From an uncultured Lachnospiraceae bacterium (GTDB taxonomy: Bacteria; Bacillota; Clostridia; Lachnospirales; Lachnospiraceae): DNA of 64,000 nucleotides. The position numbers and the translations under genes are program-made. Positions 1 through 9,934 of the stretch are shown here, piece by piece (position 1 is the stretch's first letter; every line of letters begins with the position of its first letter). Under the pieces are notes generated by a model. The model had not been told where the DNA came from and did no database searches. It saw only the letters and a list, made by a program, of their open reading frames with translations. The stretch lies in NCBI GenBank assembly GCA_947588675.1, contig CANPYY010000005.1, positions 40,933 through 104,932 on the forward strand, in the 5' to 3' direction.

Positions 1-1
1 C

Positions 2-829
2 ATAACATTTATACGTGACAGGTATAATGATACTGGAAGCAATCCCCAAAAAAAGATAAAAGACAAAAGCACAGGCACTGAAGCTTTTGTCAAGTCCAAA
101 AAACGCAGGATGATGATACTCTTTATATTAACCCTTCTTTGCTTCCATGGCGCTCTTGCCACATATACAGTCGCAGTCAGATATTTTGATATGCAGAAGT
201 GGATTGCTTCCGTATTGATACTTATATGGCTTATTATACCGATTCTTTCTATAATATACGGCTTTAAATATAACAGCGCAGGCTTGAAATGCACTAAAAA
301 TATAGTTGCCGGCTTCATTTTAGGATTTATATTATTAGTATACGGAGGTCTTAGTTTTATTGCTTCTATTGTTTTTGTTGTGCAAAACAATCTGGATGGT
401 TATTCCAGTGAATATAGTGATATTTATGAATACAGCAGTATCATTAACGCTGATCTCCCCGAAAACGGGGAATTACAGATATTAGACATACCCGATGATG
501 CTGATAGTGAAGGTCTTTATTATGACCACACTATCATAAGCGCAGATTATCAATACGAGGATACTTCTGCATTATCAGACAGTATTAAAAACAGCGATAC
601 ATGGCAACCATATAAAGATATGGATTCCGCATTTCAGATATTTATGCCTTTTATCTATTATACAGATAAAAATGCATATATATCAATATACAACAAAACA
701 CTTAACAGTTATAACGTACTCCCGGACAATTCGGGAGAATATGAAATATACAGTATGATGTATGACAGCAAAAACAAGTATATGGAGATACAAAAATTCA
801 ATTTTAATTATGTTAAAGGCGAGTCTTAA
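2..829 (+). CDS. Hypothetical membrane protein, probably 5'-truncated by the window edge
   Basis: ORF 110..829 has hydrophobic N-terminal segments; the same frame is open back to position 2 with no stop and there is no good RBS before 110. Confidence 0.6.
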   Translation: MTFIRDRYNDTGSNPQKKIKDKSTGTEAFVKSKKRRMMILFILTLLCFHGALATYTVAVRYFDMQKWIASVLILIWLIIPILSIIYGFKYNSAGLKCTKNIVAGFILGFILLVYGGLSFIASIVFVVQNNLDGYSSEYSDIYEYSSIINADLPENGELQILDIPDDADSEGLYYDHTIISADYQYEDTSALSDSIKNSDTWQPYKDMDSAFQIFMPFIYYTDKNAYISIYNKTLNSYNVLPDNSGEYEIYSMMYDSKNKYMEIQKFNFNYVKGES

Positions 830-841
830 ACTCCGAAACAT

Positions 842-1693
842 TTACCTTCCGTCAATAAACAGCACTCCGAGCGTGCCCGGTCCGCAGTGGCTCGATATAA
901 CGCCACCGGCGCGGGTAATAAGTATTTCCTTAAATACACCCAGTTCTTTCAGATACTCTTTTACTGAATTTACAATATAATCATCGCAGCCTGAATGTGT
1001 AATAAACACCCTGTCAGGCTTTGCTTTCTTCAGTTCTTCTTCCATGTCTTTTACATACGCAGGAATCACTTTATCAATTCTTCCCCTGTATTTTTTCGTA
1101 CTGTCCATCTTACCATTTTCTACGACGATTTTCGGATGAATTTTTAATACTCCTCCCGCCATTGCGCTGATACTGCTGCAGCGTCCTCCTCTGTGCAAAA
1201 ATATAAGCGTATCGACTACAAAACTGCTTCTTACAAGCGGTTTGAGATATTCCATTCTTTCTGCAATTGTTTCTGCCGTTTCGCCTCTTTCCGCCATAAC
1301 TGCGGCTTCAATAACAAGAAGCCCTATCCCCGTAGAAAGGTTTGCGGAATCAATTACCCACACTTTATCAGAAGTTCCAAGTTCTTCCGCAGCAATTTTA
1401 AACACATTTGCGGTTGAAGACATTTCTTTGGAAATAGTAAAACATATCACGCTGTTACCGTCATCCGTGAAAGGCTTTAATACGTCAATAACTTCAGAAA
1501 CAGAAGGCGCTGACGTTTTAGGAGTTGCATTATTATCATCAGACCAGCGGAATATATCTTCCGGTTTAATATCTATTCCATCCCTGTATTCTTTTTCGCC
1601 CAGAATAATATGTAATGGCAGAATTGATATATTATATTTTTCCACAAGTTCATCCGACAAATCACATGTACTGTCCGCAATTATTTTTACCAT
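842..1693 (-). CDS. DegV family (fatty-acid-binding) protein
   Basis: MVKIIADSTCDLSDEL start and SSFVVDTLIFLHRGGR motif typical of DegV. Confidence 0.93.
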   Translation of the reverse strand: MVKIIADSTCDLSDELVEKYNISILPLHIILGEKEYRDGIDIKPEDIFRWSDDNNATPKTSAPSVSEVIDVLKPFTDDGNSVICFTISKEMSSTANVFKIAAEELGTSDKVWVIDSANLSTGIGLLVIEAAVMAERGETAETIAERMEYLKPLVRSSFVVDTLIFLHRGGRCSSISAMAGGVLKIHPKIVVENGKMDSTKKYRGRIDKVIPAYVKDMEEELKKAKPDRVFITHSGCDDYIVNSVKEYLKELGVFKEILITRAGGVISSHCGPGTLGVLFIDGR

Positions 1694-2941
1694 TTATATA
1701 TTTCCTCCTTTTTTATTTTCGAGTTCTGCTTTATATTTTCTCCCCACTTTAAGCGTCGAATTAAGCGAAGAACCTCTCATTATCATATCGTTCCCGAATC
1801 TGTTACGTATTTCATCCACAGCTTTATCAATCTGCCTTTCCTTTTCCTTATGCGCATCTTCAAAAAGCTGCATTTGCATGGCTTCCCCTTTCGTAACATC
1901 TGTAAGAGATATTCCTATAAGCCTGAGAGGTGTATGTCCGTCCCACAACTCACAGAATAATTCTTTGCTAATTTCAAATATTTCCGATGTTATGTCCGTT
2001 GGCTCATACAATTTTTTCTGGTGTGATTTATTTTTAAAGTCATTAGACCTTATGGTTACACCTATGCAAAATGCGCTTGTACCATCCGCCCTCATTCTTG
2101 CAGAAATGCTGTCTGACAGCGCATGTAAAATATTAAATGCAATATCTATTGTTTTTACATCTTCTTCAAGCGTGGTAGATATACTATAACCTTTAGGTTC
2201 TTCAGGCTCGCTAAGCACCGGTGATTCGTCTGTTCCATTTGCATAGTTATAAAGCTGTGTACCGGCTTTTACTCCAATCAATGACTGTATATGAGTAATA
2301 TCTGATAGTGCAAGGTCGCCTATGGTTCTGATATGCGCCTTTTCCAGTCTGGAAGCCGTGGCCTCCCCTACGGTAAACAACTGCCTTATATATAATGGCC
2401 ACATTTTCTTTTCAATCTCTGTTTTAAACAGCGTATGAACCTTATCAGGTTTTTCAAAATCACTTGCCATCTTTGCAAGCACTTTATTATTTCCTATTCC
2501 TACATTTACCGTAAATCCCAAAGTATCACGTATTTCATTTTTTATATCATACGCAGTCTTAACCGGGTCGGGATAAATCATGCCTGTACCGCTCATATCC
2601 AGAAAACATTCGTCTATAGAATATTTTTCAACTACCGGAGCATATTTTCTGCATATGTCCATAAAATCTCCGGAGCATTTATTATATAATACAAAATCAG
2701 GCTCTGCCAGTAAAAGGTCAGGACACTTACGCAAAGCCATGGAAACAGGTTCTCCCGTCTTTATTCCAAATCGCTTTGCAGGTATTGATTTGGCAAGTAT
2801 AACTCCGGTTCGTTTTTGAGGATTACCGCCTACCGCAGACGGGACAAGCCTTATATCATCCATTCCCTCTGCAACGCGCCTTGCCGCCTCCCAGGAAAGA
2901 AATGCGCTATTCACATCTATATGAAAAATCAATCTATCCAT
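1694..2941 (-). CDS. dinB: DNA polymerase IV (Y-family)
   Basis: FHIDVNSAFLSWEA, YSIDECFLDMSG, VGIGNNKVLAKMASDFEKP motifs. Confidence 0.93.
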   Translation of the reverse strand: MDRLIFHIDVNSAFLSWEAARRVAEGMDDIRLVPSAVGGNPQKRTGVILAKSIPAKRFGIKTGEPVSMALRKCPDLLLAEPDFVLYNKCSGDFMDICRKYAPVVEKYSIDECFLDMSGTGMIYPDPVKTAYDIKNEIRDTLGFTVNVGIGNNKVLAKMASDFEKPDKVHTLFKTEIEKKMWPLYIRQLFTVGEATASRLEKAHIRTIGDLALSDITHIQSLIGVKAGTQLYNYANGTDESPVLSEPEEPKGYSISTTLEEDVKTIDIAFNILHALSDSISARMRADGTSAFCIGVTIRSNDFKNKSHQKKLYEPTDITSEIFEISKELFCELWDGHTPLRLIGISLTDVTKGEAMQMQLFEDAHKEKERQIDKAVDEIRNRFGNDMIMRGSSLNSTLKVGRKYKAELENKKGGNI

Positions 2942-3057
2942 AAAATCCCTGCTCCTTTAAAAATTATTATAATATCCATCATTCCCTTTCTCAATAGTAA
3001 ATATATCTGCATATATTAAATATAAAATTCTAAACCCAGACGGAGTTATCACAATCC

Positions 3058-3537
3058 ATGAATGATAACAGTATTTTTTCAACATCCATACTACGCGACA
3101 TTCCTGATGCAATGGCAATAATTAAAGGGAATGATATGTACCCGGGATTATATGGCATAGCCAATTTTTATACGACCAGATGGGATATAGGTATCATTAT
3201 TGAAGTTGAAGTGTATGGTCTTCCCAATTCTCCTTCATATTCTCCACGTTTTTTTGGAATGCACATACATGAATATGGAGATTGTTCCGACAATTTTGCA
3301 GACACCGGTACGCACTACAATCCTACCGGAGCCGACCATCCTTTCCACCTTGGAGATTTAGTGCCTCTTTTAAACAGCAACGGATACGCATTTACCGCCT
3401 TTTACGACAGTTTTCTGCGAATCGAAGATATAACCGGAAGGTCCATTGTAATTCACGACAACAGAGATGACTTTACATCCCAGCCCTCCGGAGATTCCGG
3501 CGAAAAAATCGGGTGCGGAGTAATACTGCCCGTATAA
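3058..3537 (+). CDS. Cu/Zn superoxide dismutase family protein without signal peptide
   Basis: GMHIHEYGDCS, GTHYNP, HPFHLGD, VIHDNRDDF and GCGVI match CuZnSOD metal-ligand motifs. Confidence 0.85.
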   Translation: MNDNSIFSTSILRDIPDAMAIIKGNDMYPGLYGIANFYTTRWDIGIIIEVEVYGLPNSPSYSPRFFGMHIHEYGDCSDNFADTGTHYNPTGADHPFHLGDLVPLLNSNGYAFTAFYDSFLRIEDITGRSIVIHDNRDDFTSQPSGDSGEKIGCGVILPV

Positions 3538-3579
3538 TATTTACATTTATTATTCATATGGTGTATAATAAATGCCGTT

Positions 3580-5001
3580 ATGGACAAATTATCAAAAACA
3601 CCTACTGATAATAAAACACACGAAAATCCGCTTGGAACCAAACCGGTAAACCGTCTTCTTTACCAGTTTGCCGTTCCAAGCATTATTGCTATGCTTGTCA
3701 GTTCTCTTTATAATATCGTAGATCAGTTTTTTATAGGAAACAGTATCGGTGAACTTGGCAATGCCGCAACCAATATTTCATTTCCGCTGTCTATTTCATG
3801 CGTTGCAATTGCGCTCCTCTTTGGAATAGGCGGTGCGTCATCTTTCAATATATCAATGGGAAAAGGGGATTTTAAAAAGGCCGTTTACTATCTCGGAAAC
3901 GCTGCCGTTATGATGTTTGGATGCGGAGTTTTATTATGCCTGATTACACAGATTTTTCTTGAGCCCATGCTCAGATTCTTCGGTTCTCCCAAAAATGTAA
4001 TTGGCTATGCCAAAATATATACAAGAATCGTATCATTTGGTTTTCCTTTTCTGATAATCACTACCGGCGGAGGTCACCTGATACGCGCAGACGGCCGTCC
4101 TAAAATAACTATGTTCTGCAATCTTATCGGAGCTGTCATAAATACCGGTTTAGACGCTTTGTTTATAATGGTATTCCATATGGGAATGGCAGGCGCAGCG
4201 ACAGCCACGGTTATAGGACAAGTTATATCCGGAAGTCTGGCAATATGGTTTTTGTCCCATTGCCGCACGGTAAGCATACTGAAAAAACATCTCATAATCA
4301 GGTGGAAATTTGTCATGCGCATAACCGCTCTTGGCGCTGCGCCGTGCAGCAATCAGCTTGCAATGATGATTGTACAGATTGTAATGAACAAATCACTAAA
4401 ATATTATGGGGCGCTGTCAGCATACGGAGATTCCATTCCTATCGCCTGCGCCGGAATAATTACCAAGGTAAATCAGGTGTTTTTCTCATTTATTATTGGA
4501 ATATCACAGGGGCTCCAGCCCATAGTAAGTTTTAATTACGGAGCCGGAAAATATAAAAGGGTAAAATCTGCATATTTATATGCCGTATCAGCCGGATTTA
4601 TATTGTCCGCTATAGCGTTTTTCACCTTCCAACTGGCTCCGGGACAAATAATATCCCTTTTCGGAGAAGGCTCCGAAGAATATTACAGATTTGCCGTAAA
4701 CTATTTTCATATATTCCTTTTCTTTACATTTATTAACTTTATGCAGCCTATAACTTCCAACTTTTTTACTGCTATCGGCAAACCAAAACGAGGAATATTT
4801 TTATCACTTACGAGGCAGATTATATTTCTGCTTCCCCTTATCATTATATTTCCGGTTATTGCGGGAATCAACGGTATAATGTATGCGGGTCCGATTGCTG
4901 ATTTCCTTGCATTCGCGGCATCCGTCATTATGGTATGTCTGGAATTTAAACAGAAAAAGTACACAGAAGATGTTCTTCCTTCATATCATGATATACCATA
5001 A
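3580..5001 (+). CDS. MATE family efflux transporter
   Basis: 12-TM MATE-like protein; PSIIAMLVSSLYNIVDQFFIG and GISQGLQPIVSFNYGA motifs. Confidence 0.92.
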   Translation: MDKLSKTPTDNKTHENPLGTKPVNRLLYQFAVPSIIAMLVSSLYNIVDQFFIGNSIGELGNAATNISFPLSISCVAIALLFGIGGASSFNISMGKGDFKKAVYYLGNAAVMMFGCGVLLCLITQIFLEPMLRFFGSPKNVIGYAKIYTRIVSFGFPFLIITTGGGHLIRADGRPKITMFCNLIGAVINTGLDALFIMVFHMGMAGAATATVIGQVISGSLAIWFLSHCRTVSILKKHLIIRWKFVMRITALGAAPCSNQLAMMIVQIVMNKSLKYYGALSAYGDSIPIACAGIITKVNQVFFSFIIGISQGLQPIVSFNYGAGKYKRVKSAYLYAVSAGFILSAIAFFTFQLAPGQIISLFGEGSEEYYRFAVNYFHIFLFFTFINFMQPITSNFFTAIGKPKRGIFLSLTRQIIFLLPLIIIFPVIAGINGIMYAGPIADFLAFAASVIMVCLEFKQKKYTEDVLPSYHDIP

Positions 5002-7522
5002 ATTCCTTTTCAGACACATCATATATGCCGATAACATTTAACAGTTCCCTGCTTTCATCACAATAATCAGGCAGCCTGTTATCGAGCCCGTCTAATATTT
5101 CCGGATTAAAATGCAGTGTTTTTTCATTGTCAAAAACAGCAGAATACAAAATATCAGCTTCAACCAGGTCTTGGAATATATGGCTTCCATATGATAATTC
5201 AGGCATATAGCCCGCACGTTTTTCCGATACTTCACAGATTACGTCAAACTCACTGATATCCGCAAAAGTCGTTGGTACTCCAAGCTCCGGCGAGGACGTA
5301 CATATCCTTCCCGGCACAAGAAGCATAAGACGGCATCCTTTTTCACGGAAATACCAGTTAATACGTCCTATAACAGATGCCACTTTGGATTTTCTGTTAT
5401 ATTCCATCTGATAATATGCAACAGGATTTACATAGACTATATAATCAATTTTGATAACATGCGACATTCCCATTGAAGCATGTCTGCACTCCAGAAATAT
5501 ACGGTCTGTATTAATATTTTCGGGCATTGTTATATTTCCGTATTCCTTTGCAACCTGCAGCGGACGGCACTGCAGAAGGTTGATAACATACTCTCCGCTT
5601 TCTGATATATTTATGGTATATTCCACATCTACAGGATAATCATAAGCTTCCTGTATGAGCGCAAGCATATCTTTAAATGTATTCATTATTTCATTGTTTT
5701 TTACTATTCCATGACAGGACACAAACTGTATCTGTCTGTTCTGTCCCCTCTCACGGAACATATACTCCGCATCATAATCATGTTCCAAAAGCAGCTTTTT
5801 CAGATAACGCGGAATCTTGTTGTCAATTTTTGAAAGCTCGCAGCTTAACACTTTCTTTTCCGAGGCGTCTATTACATCTACCAGTCTTTGTGAATACTGA
5901 TGCTTTTCAGCGCTTGTGGTGGCCGGCGTAAGCTCAGGTTTGTCAAGATTCACAAGCCTCGGATAAGAACCCTGAGTACGGTCTACCGCGCCTGTTCCCA
6001 GTCCCATAACAAGCCTCAGCATACCCGCGCTCTGGTCAATAGATTCCATAAACCGGTATGGGCTGAAAGAATACCCTACGCCTGCCGCACAGGGCATGAA
6101 TATATCTTCATATCTGGAACCTGATACACGCTGCACCAGAATTGCCATCTGTTCGTCACGTCCGGCAAGTCCTCTCCTCATTCTGTAATCAAGCGCAGAC
6201 GTACTCATTGTACTTGCATATACAGTCTTTACGGCATCTTCAAATGCTTTCAGCCTTTCCTCCGGCATTCCTGTATTTGGGCAGAATACCGATTCATATT
6301 TTCCGGCAAAGGCGTTTCCAAATCCATCTTCAAGTATACTGCTTGAACGTACTATAACGGGGTCCTGTCCATAATAATCAAGTATCTGACAGAACTGTTC
6401 TCTTATCGAACCGCTGAACTCCCCTTTCATAAGATGTTCTGCGAATGTATCCGCAAGACTGAAATATTCCTCTTTAGTACGCTGACGTATCCTTATATCC
6501 CAGAAATTATTATCCACAATAAACGCATAGAACACATCCGAACCAATATAAAATGAATCGTGCGGTTCAATCTTTTTATACAAATCCGGTCTTTTATTCT
6601 GTATAAGCTTTCTGGCAAGAAGCATACCGCACGCCTTGCCGCCAATCATACCCGTACCAACCATACGGCTGCGTATTCTGAAATAATCTTCCGGTTCAAA
6701 ATTTTCTTTAATTAAAACCCTGAGCTTTGAATCCCTGCTCATCATGATATCACACATACGGTTACACGCCGCGCTTACATCCATACCCTGCTTATACATC
6801 TGCACAGTCAGATTAAAAAATCTGTCCCAACTGTCCATATTCCTGTCATTATCGTTATCCTCGCCATTCATAATCTGATAAAATCTGCTAACCATAAGTC
6901 CTTCCATTACCGGGCTGAACTCACCTGTTTTCATATCATACAGATGAGGAAGGAACATGGTGTCCGAATGTCTGTTCCATACTTTTACCGGTCTTACAAA
7001 GACATATTCCCTATCTGAATATACATCCAGAAAAAGCTGCGTCGTATCTCTTATTTTTGCAATTGCCTTAAACGAGTGTTTTCCCCTTATTAAAGGAAAA
7101 AACGCTACCGTATCAAGAGAAAACAAATATGGGCATGTAACCTTGAAAAAATTACCCATCATCAAATCAGTAGACCACGCAGTCTGCAATTCAGAAAGAC
7201 AGTCAAATACATAAAACGCATCATACCCTTCCTTTTCAATCAGCTTATGTATTTCTACGGTAAATGTTTCAAACCTGTGCGACAGTTCTACCGGAATAAC
7301 CTTTACTCCTTCTCTTTCTTCTACAAGGGGTTCATGCGAAGCAAACCTGAAATATATAAGATTTCTTCCGTCCTTTATAGCCTGTTCTACATATGGATTT
7401 AAAAAAATACGAAATTCATCCAGGTTTGTAACCTCCCATACCACATTATCACCCAGACGTATATTATCAAACGCTTTATCCATATTTTCTATTCCCGACA
7501 TTACCCGTTCAAATGCAGCCAT
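4946..7522 (-). CDS. PEP/pyruvate-binding (PEP synthase N-domain-like) protein with an extra N-terminal domain
   Basis: GGKACGMLLARKL, VIVRSSSILEDGFGNAFAGKYESVFC and NLLQCRPLQ typical of PPDK_N; 3' end overlaps the MATE gene. Confidence 0.85.
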   Translation of the reverse strand: MAAFERVMSGIENMDKAFDNIRLGDNVVWEVTNLDEFRIFLNPYVEQAIKDGRNLIYFRFASHEPLVEEREGVKVIPVELSHRFETFTVEIHKLIEKEGYDAFYVFDCLSELQTAWSTDLMMGNFFKVTCPYLFSLDTVAFFPLIRGKHSFKAIAKIRDTTQLFLDVYSDREYVFVRPVKVWNRHSDTMFLPHLYDMKTGEFSPVMEGLMVSRFYQIMNGEDNDNDRNMDSWDRFFNLTVQMYKQGMDVSAACNRMCDIMMSRDSKLRVLIKENFEPEDYFRIRSRMVGTGMIGGKACGMLLARKLIQNKRPDLYKKIEPHDSFYIGSDVFYAFIVDNNFWDIRIRQRTKEEYFSLADTFAEHLMKGEFSGSIREQFCQILDYYGQDPVIVRSSSILEDGFGNAFAGKYESVFCPNTGMPEERLKAFEDAVKTVYASTMSTSALDYRMRRGLAGRDEQMAILVQRVSGSRYEDIFMPCAAGVGYSFSPYRFMESIDQSAGMLRLVMGLGTGAVDRTQGSYPRLVNLDKPELTPATTSAEKHQYSQRLVDVIDASEKKVLSCELSKIDNKIPRYLKKLLLEHDYDAEYMFRERGQNRQIQFVSCHGIVKNNEIMNTFKDMLALIQEAYDYPVDVEYTINISESGEYVINLLQCRPLQVAKEYGNITMPENINTDRIFLECRHASMGMSHVIKIDYIVYVNPVAYYQMEYNRKSKVASVIGRINWYFREKGCRLMLLVPGRICTSSPELGVPTTFADISEFDVICEVSEKRAGYMPELSYGSHIFQDLVEADILYSAVFDNEKTLHFNPEILDGLDNRLPDYCDESRELLNVIGIYDVSEKEFMVYHDMKEEHLLCTFSV

Positions 7523-7570
7523 TATAAAGCCCCCTTAATTTATATATATTTCTTTTAAATTCCCGAAAAC

Positions 7571-7598
7571 AAAAAGCGCCCTGATTTAATCAGGACGC
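7571..7598 (-). terminator. Rho-independent terminator downstream of metF
   Basis: GCGTCCTGATT/AATCAGGGCGC stem followed by TTTTT on the minus strand. Confidence 0.8.
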
Positions 7599-7639
7599 CT
7601 TCGTCTTTATTTAAACTATAAATTAATATATCCCTATTG

Positions 7640-8488
7640 TCAAGATGCGTTAAAAAATGTTTTTGCTACATCCGGCTTATTCATTGCATACAAATGAATC
7701 CCTTTTACTCCATGTTTTATAAGGTCAAGTTTCTGCATTATTGCATATTCTATACCTGCCTTTCTCAAATCGTCAGGATTATCACGGTATTTTTCTATCC
7801 TGTTAAGCAATTCTACAGGTGTAGATGCGTTCGACAGCTCTATCATCGTCTTCACCTGGTTTGCTGTCGTTATAGGCATAATACCTGCCATAATTGGCAC
7901 ATTTATCCCAACGGCATCCGTCATTTCAATAAACCTGTAAAACTTCTCGTTATCAAAAAACATCTGACTTGTAAGCATGGATACTCCCGCATCTATCTTT
8001 TTTTTGAGATTACGAATATCTTCCTCAATGGATACCGCATCCGGATGTTTTTCCGGATAACATGCGCCTGCAATAAAAAACTCTCCTTTTATCGCCCCTG
8101 CAAGGTCAGAAGCATGTTTATAATATCTTGAATCAAACTGCTCCTGCGATATATCGCGCGGCTTATCTCCTCTCAGTACAAGAATATTTTTAAGTCCGTT
8201 TGCTTTCATGCTATCTGTATATTTCACAAGACTCTCCTGAGTCAGCGCAGCGCATGTCAGATGCGCAAGGGATTCTATCCCGCAACTGTTTTTTATATAT
8301 GACGCTATTGCGAGCGTTTCCTTACTTGTACCACCGCCCGCACCATATGTAACGCTTATAAAATCGGGACGACATACTTTCATTTCATCTATTGCGTCAT
8401 AAACCAACTGTACATCATCCGTTTTTTTCGGCGGAAACACCTCAAGCGAGCATACCAGCTTCTTTTCTTTTAATATATCACCAATCAT
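7640..8488 (-). CDS. metF: 5,10-methylenetetrahydrofolate reductase
   Basis: CSLEVFPPKKTDD, SVTYGAGGGT, HLTC, LRGDKP motifs. Confidence 0.93.
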   Translation of the reverse strand: MIGDILKEKKLVCSLEVFPPKKTDDVQLVYDAIDEMKVCRPDFISVTYGAGGGTSKETLAIASYIKNSCGIESLAHLTCAALTQESLVKYTDSMKANGLKNILVLRGDKPRDISQEQFDSRYYKHASDLAGAIKGEFFIAGACYPEKHPDAVSIEEDIRNLKKKIDAGVSMLTSQMFFDNEKFYRFIEMTDAVGINVPIMAGIMPITTANQVKTMIELSNASTPVELLNRIEKYRDNPDDLRKAGIEYAIMQKLDLIKHGVKGIHLYAMNKPDVAKTFFNAS

Positions 8489-8628
8489 GTCAATACTCCT
8501 TAATTTTAAATAGCAAATACAATTTTATATGATAATACCGGCATTGTCAAATAGTTCGGATTATGGTAAAATTAGACACATATGGGTATTATATATATTA
8601 CCTGACAACGTTTCAAAGGAGCATTTTT

Positions 8629-9888
8629 ATGAAAAAATTTAAATATATACTATCAGACCATTATTTTATAATAATACCTTTATGTATGATATCTGTTCTA
8701 TTTATATTCGGAGCCTTTACCGGCATATGGCCGCTTAGCAGCAATGCCTTCAACTCATACGCGCTGCAGGCAGACGCATGGCTCAACGGAAATCTCGCTC
8801 TTGACAGAAACTACGAACATCTCGAACTTGCAATATACAATGGACAATATTACGTAAGTTTTCCGCCTTTCCCGTCATATGTGCTCCTGCCTTTTGTTTA
8901 TTTTTTCGGAGTCAATACTCCGGACAACCTGATAAGCGATATAGCAACAGTAATCGGAGCGTTATATGCTTATAAGCTGGCTCTTAAACTTTTAGGCAAT
9001 GACAGGAAAAACACCGCTTTTCTTTTGACAATGCTCATTTATATAGGAAGCAATACACTGTTTTTCATAAACAACGGCTGGGTATGGTTTATCGCGCAGA
9101 ACTTTTCATTTACGCTTACAATACTTGCCCTGTACTATGCTGCATGTGCAAAACCGGGGTTATCGCTGTTTTTCTGGGCATGCGCAGTAGGCTGCCGTCC
9201 ATTTCAGATACTGTATTTACCCGTACTTATTATTCTCATGCTGAATGTATGGCGCAAACAGGATAGTAAATTTACAATTACGGGAATAATTAAAAAACAA
9301 TGGTACAAAGGAATACCCTGTTTCATAGTTGCGCTGTCATATTTTATTTTGAACTATGCAAGATTCGGCAGTATATTTGAATTTGGGCATAATTATCTGC
9401 CTGAATTTACACGTACCGAAACAGGTCAGTTCAACATTGCATATCTGGCGCAAAACCTGAAGCAGATGTTCAGGCTTCCTGTATTTAACGAAACAAACCG
9501 TTTAAATTTTTATAACTGCGACGGTATAGCTTTTTGGCTTGTTAATCCCGTATTTATATTGTTTTTAATCATTCTCGTATATAAAACATATACCGTTATC
9601 CGAAAAAAAGCGGATAAACACATATATGACAATACCGGGTTAAGCACCCCGTTTCTTATACTGTCACTTGCTTTAGCACACATAATAATTTTATGTATGC
9701 ACAGGACTCTCGGCGGATGGCATTTCGGCAACCGGTACACATGCGACATTATTCCCGCAATATTTACCGGTACAATGCTGTGTATGCCGAATAATGACAA
9801 ATTTAAACCTGTCACACAATTTATACTTATATTCGGATTTGCTTTAAATCTCGTCGGAACTATCGCCGCATACAATTATTGGATTTAA
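8629..9888 (+). CDS. Polytopic membrane protein, GT-C-like
   Basis: Multiple TM segments; ATG at 8629 preceded by AAAGGAG, so the ORF-track start at 8563 is probably too early. Confidence 0.7.
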   Translation: MKKFKYILSDHYFIIIPLCMISVLFIFGAFTGIWPLSSNAFNSYALQADAWLNGNLALDRNYEHLELAIYNGQYYVSFPPFPSYVLLPFVYFFGVNTPDNLISDIATVIGALYAYKLALKLLGNDRKNTAFLLTMLIYIGSNTLFFINNGWVWFIAQNFSFTLTILALYYAACAKPGLSLFFWACAVGCRPFQILYLPVLIILMLNVWRKQDSKFTITGIIKKQWYKGIPCFIVALSYFILNYARFGSIFEFGHNYLPEFTRTETGQFNIAYLAQNLKQMFRLPVFNETNRLNFYNCDGIAFWLVNPVFILFLIILVYKTYTVIRKKADKHIYDNTGLSTPFLILSLALAHIIILCMHRTLGGWHFGNRYTCDIIPAIFTGTMLCMPNNDKFKPVTQFILIFGFALNLVGTIAAYNYWI

Positions 9889-9934
9889 TTTAATACTAAA
9901 TAAAGGAACAATAACTTCAGAAAGGATTTTGGTT

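Noticed and set aside
1242-2189. 315-aa plus-strand ORF antisense to degV and dinB
   Set aside because: Lies opposite two well-supported genes, low-complexity Ser/Leu-rich composition typical of shadow ORFs. The same reasoning was applied to other nested antisense ORFs such as 14771..15286, 19387..19878, 24342..24854 and 56155..56664.
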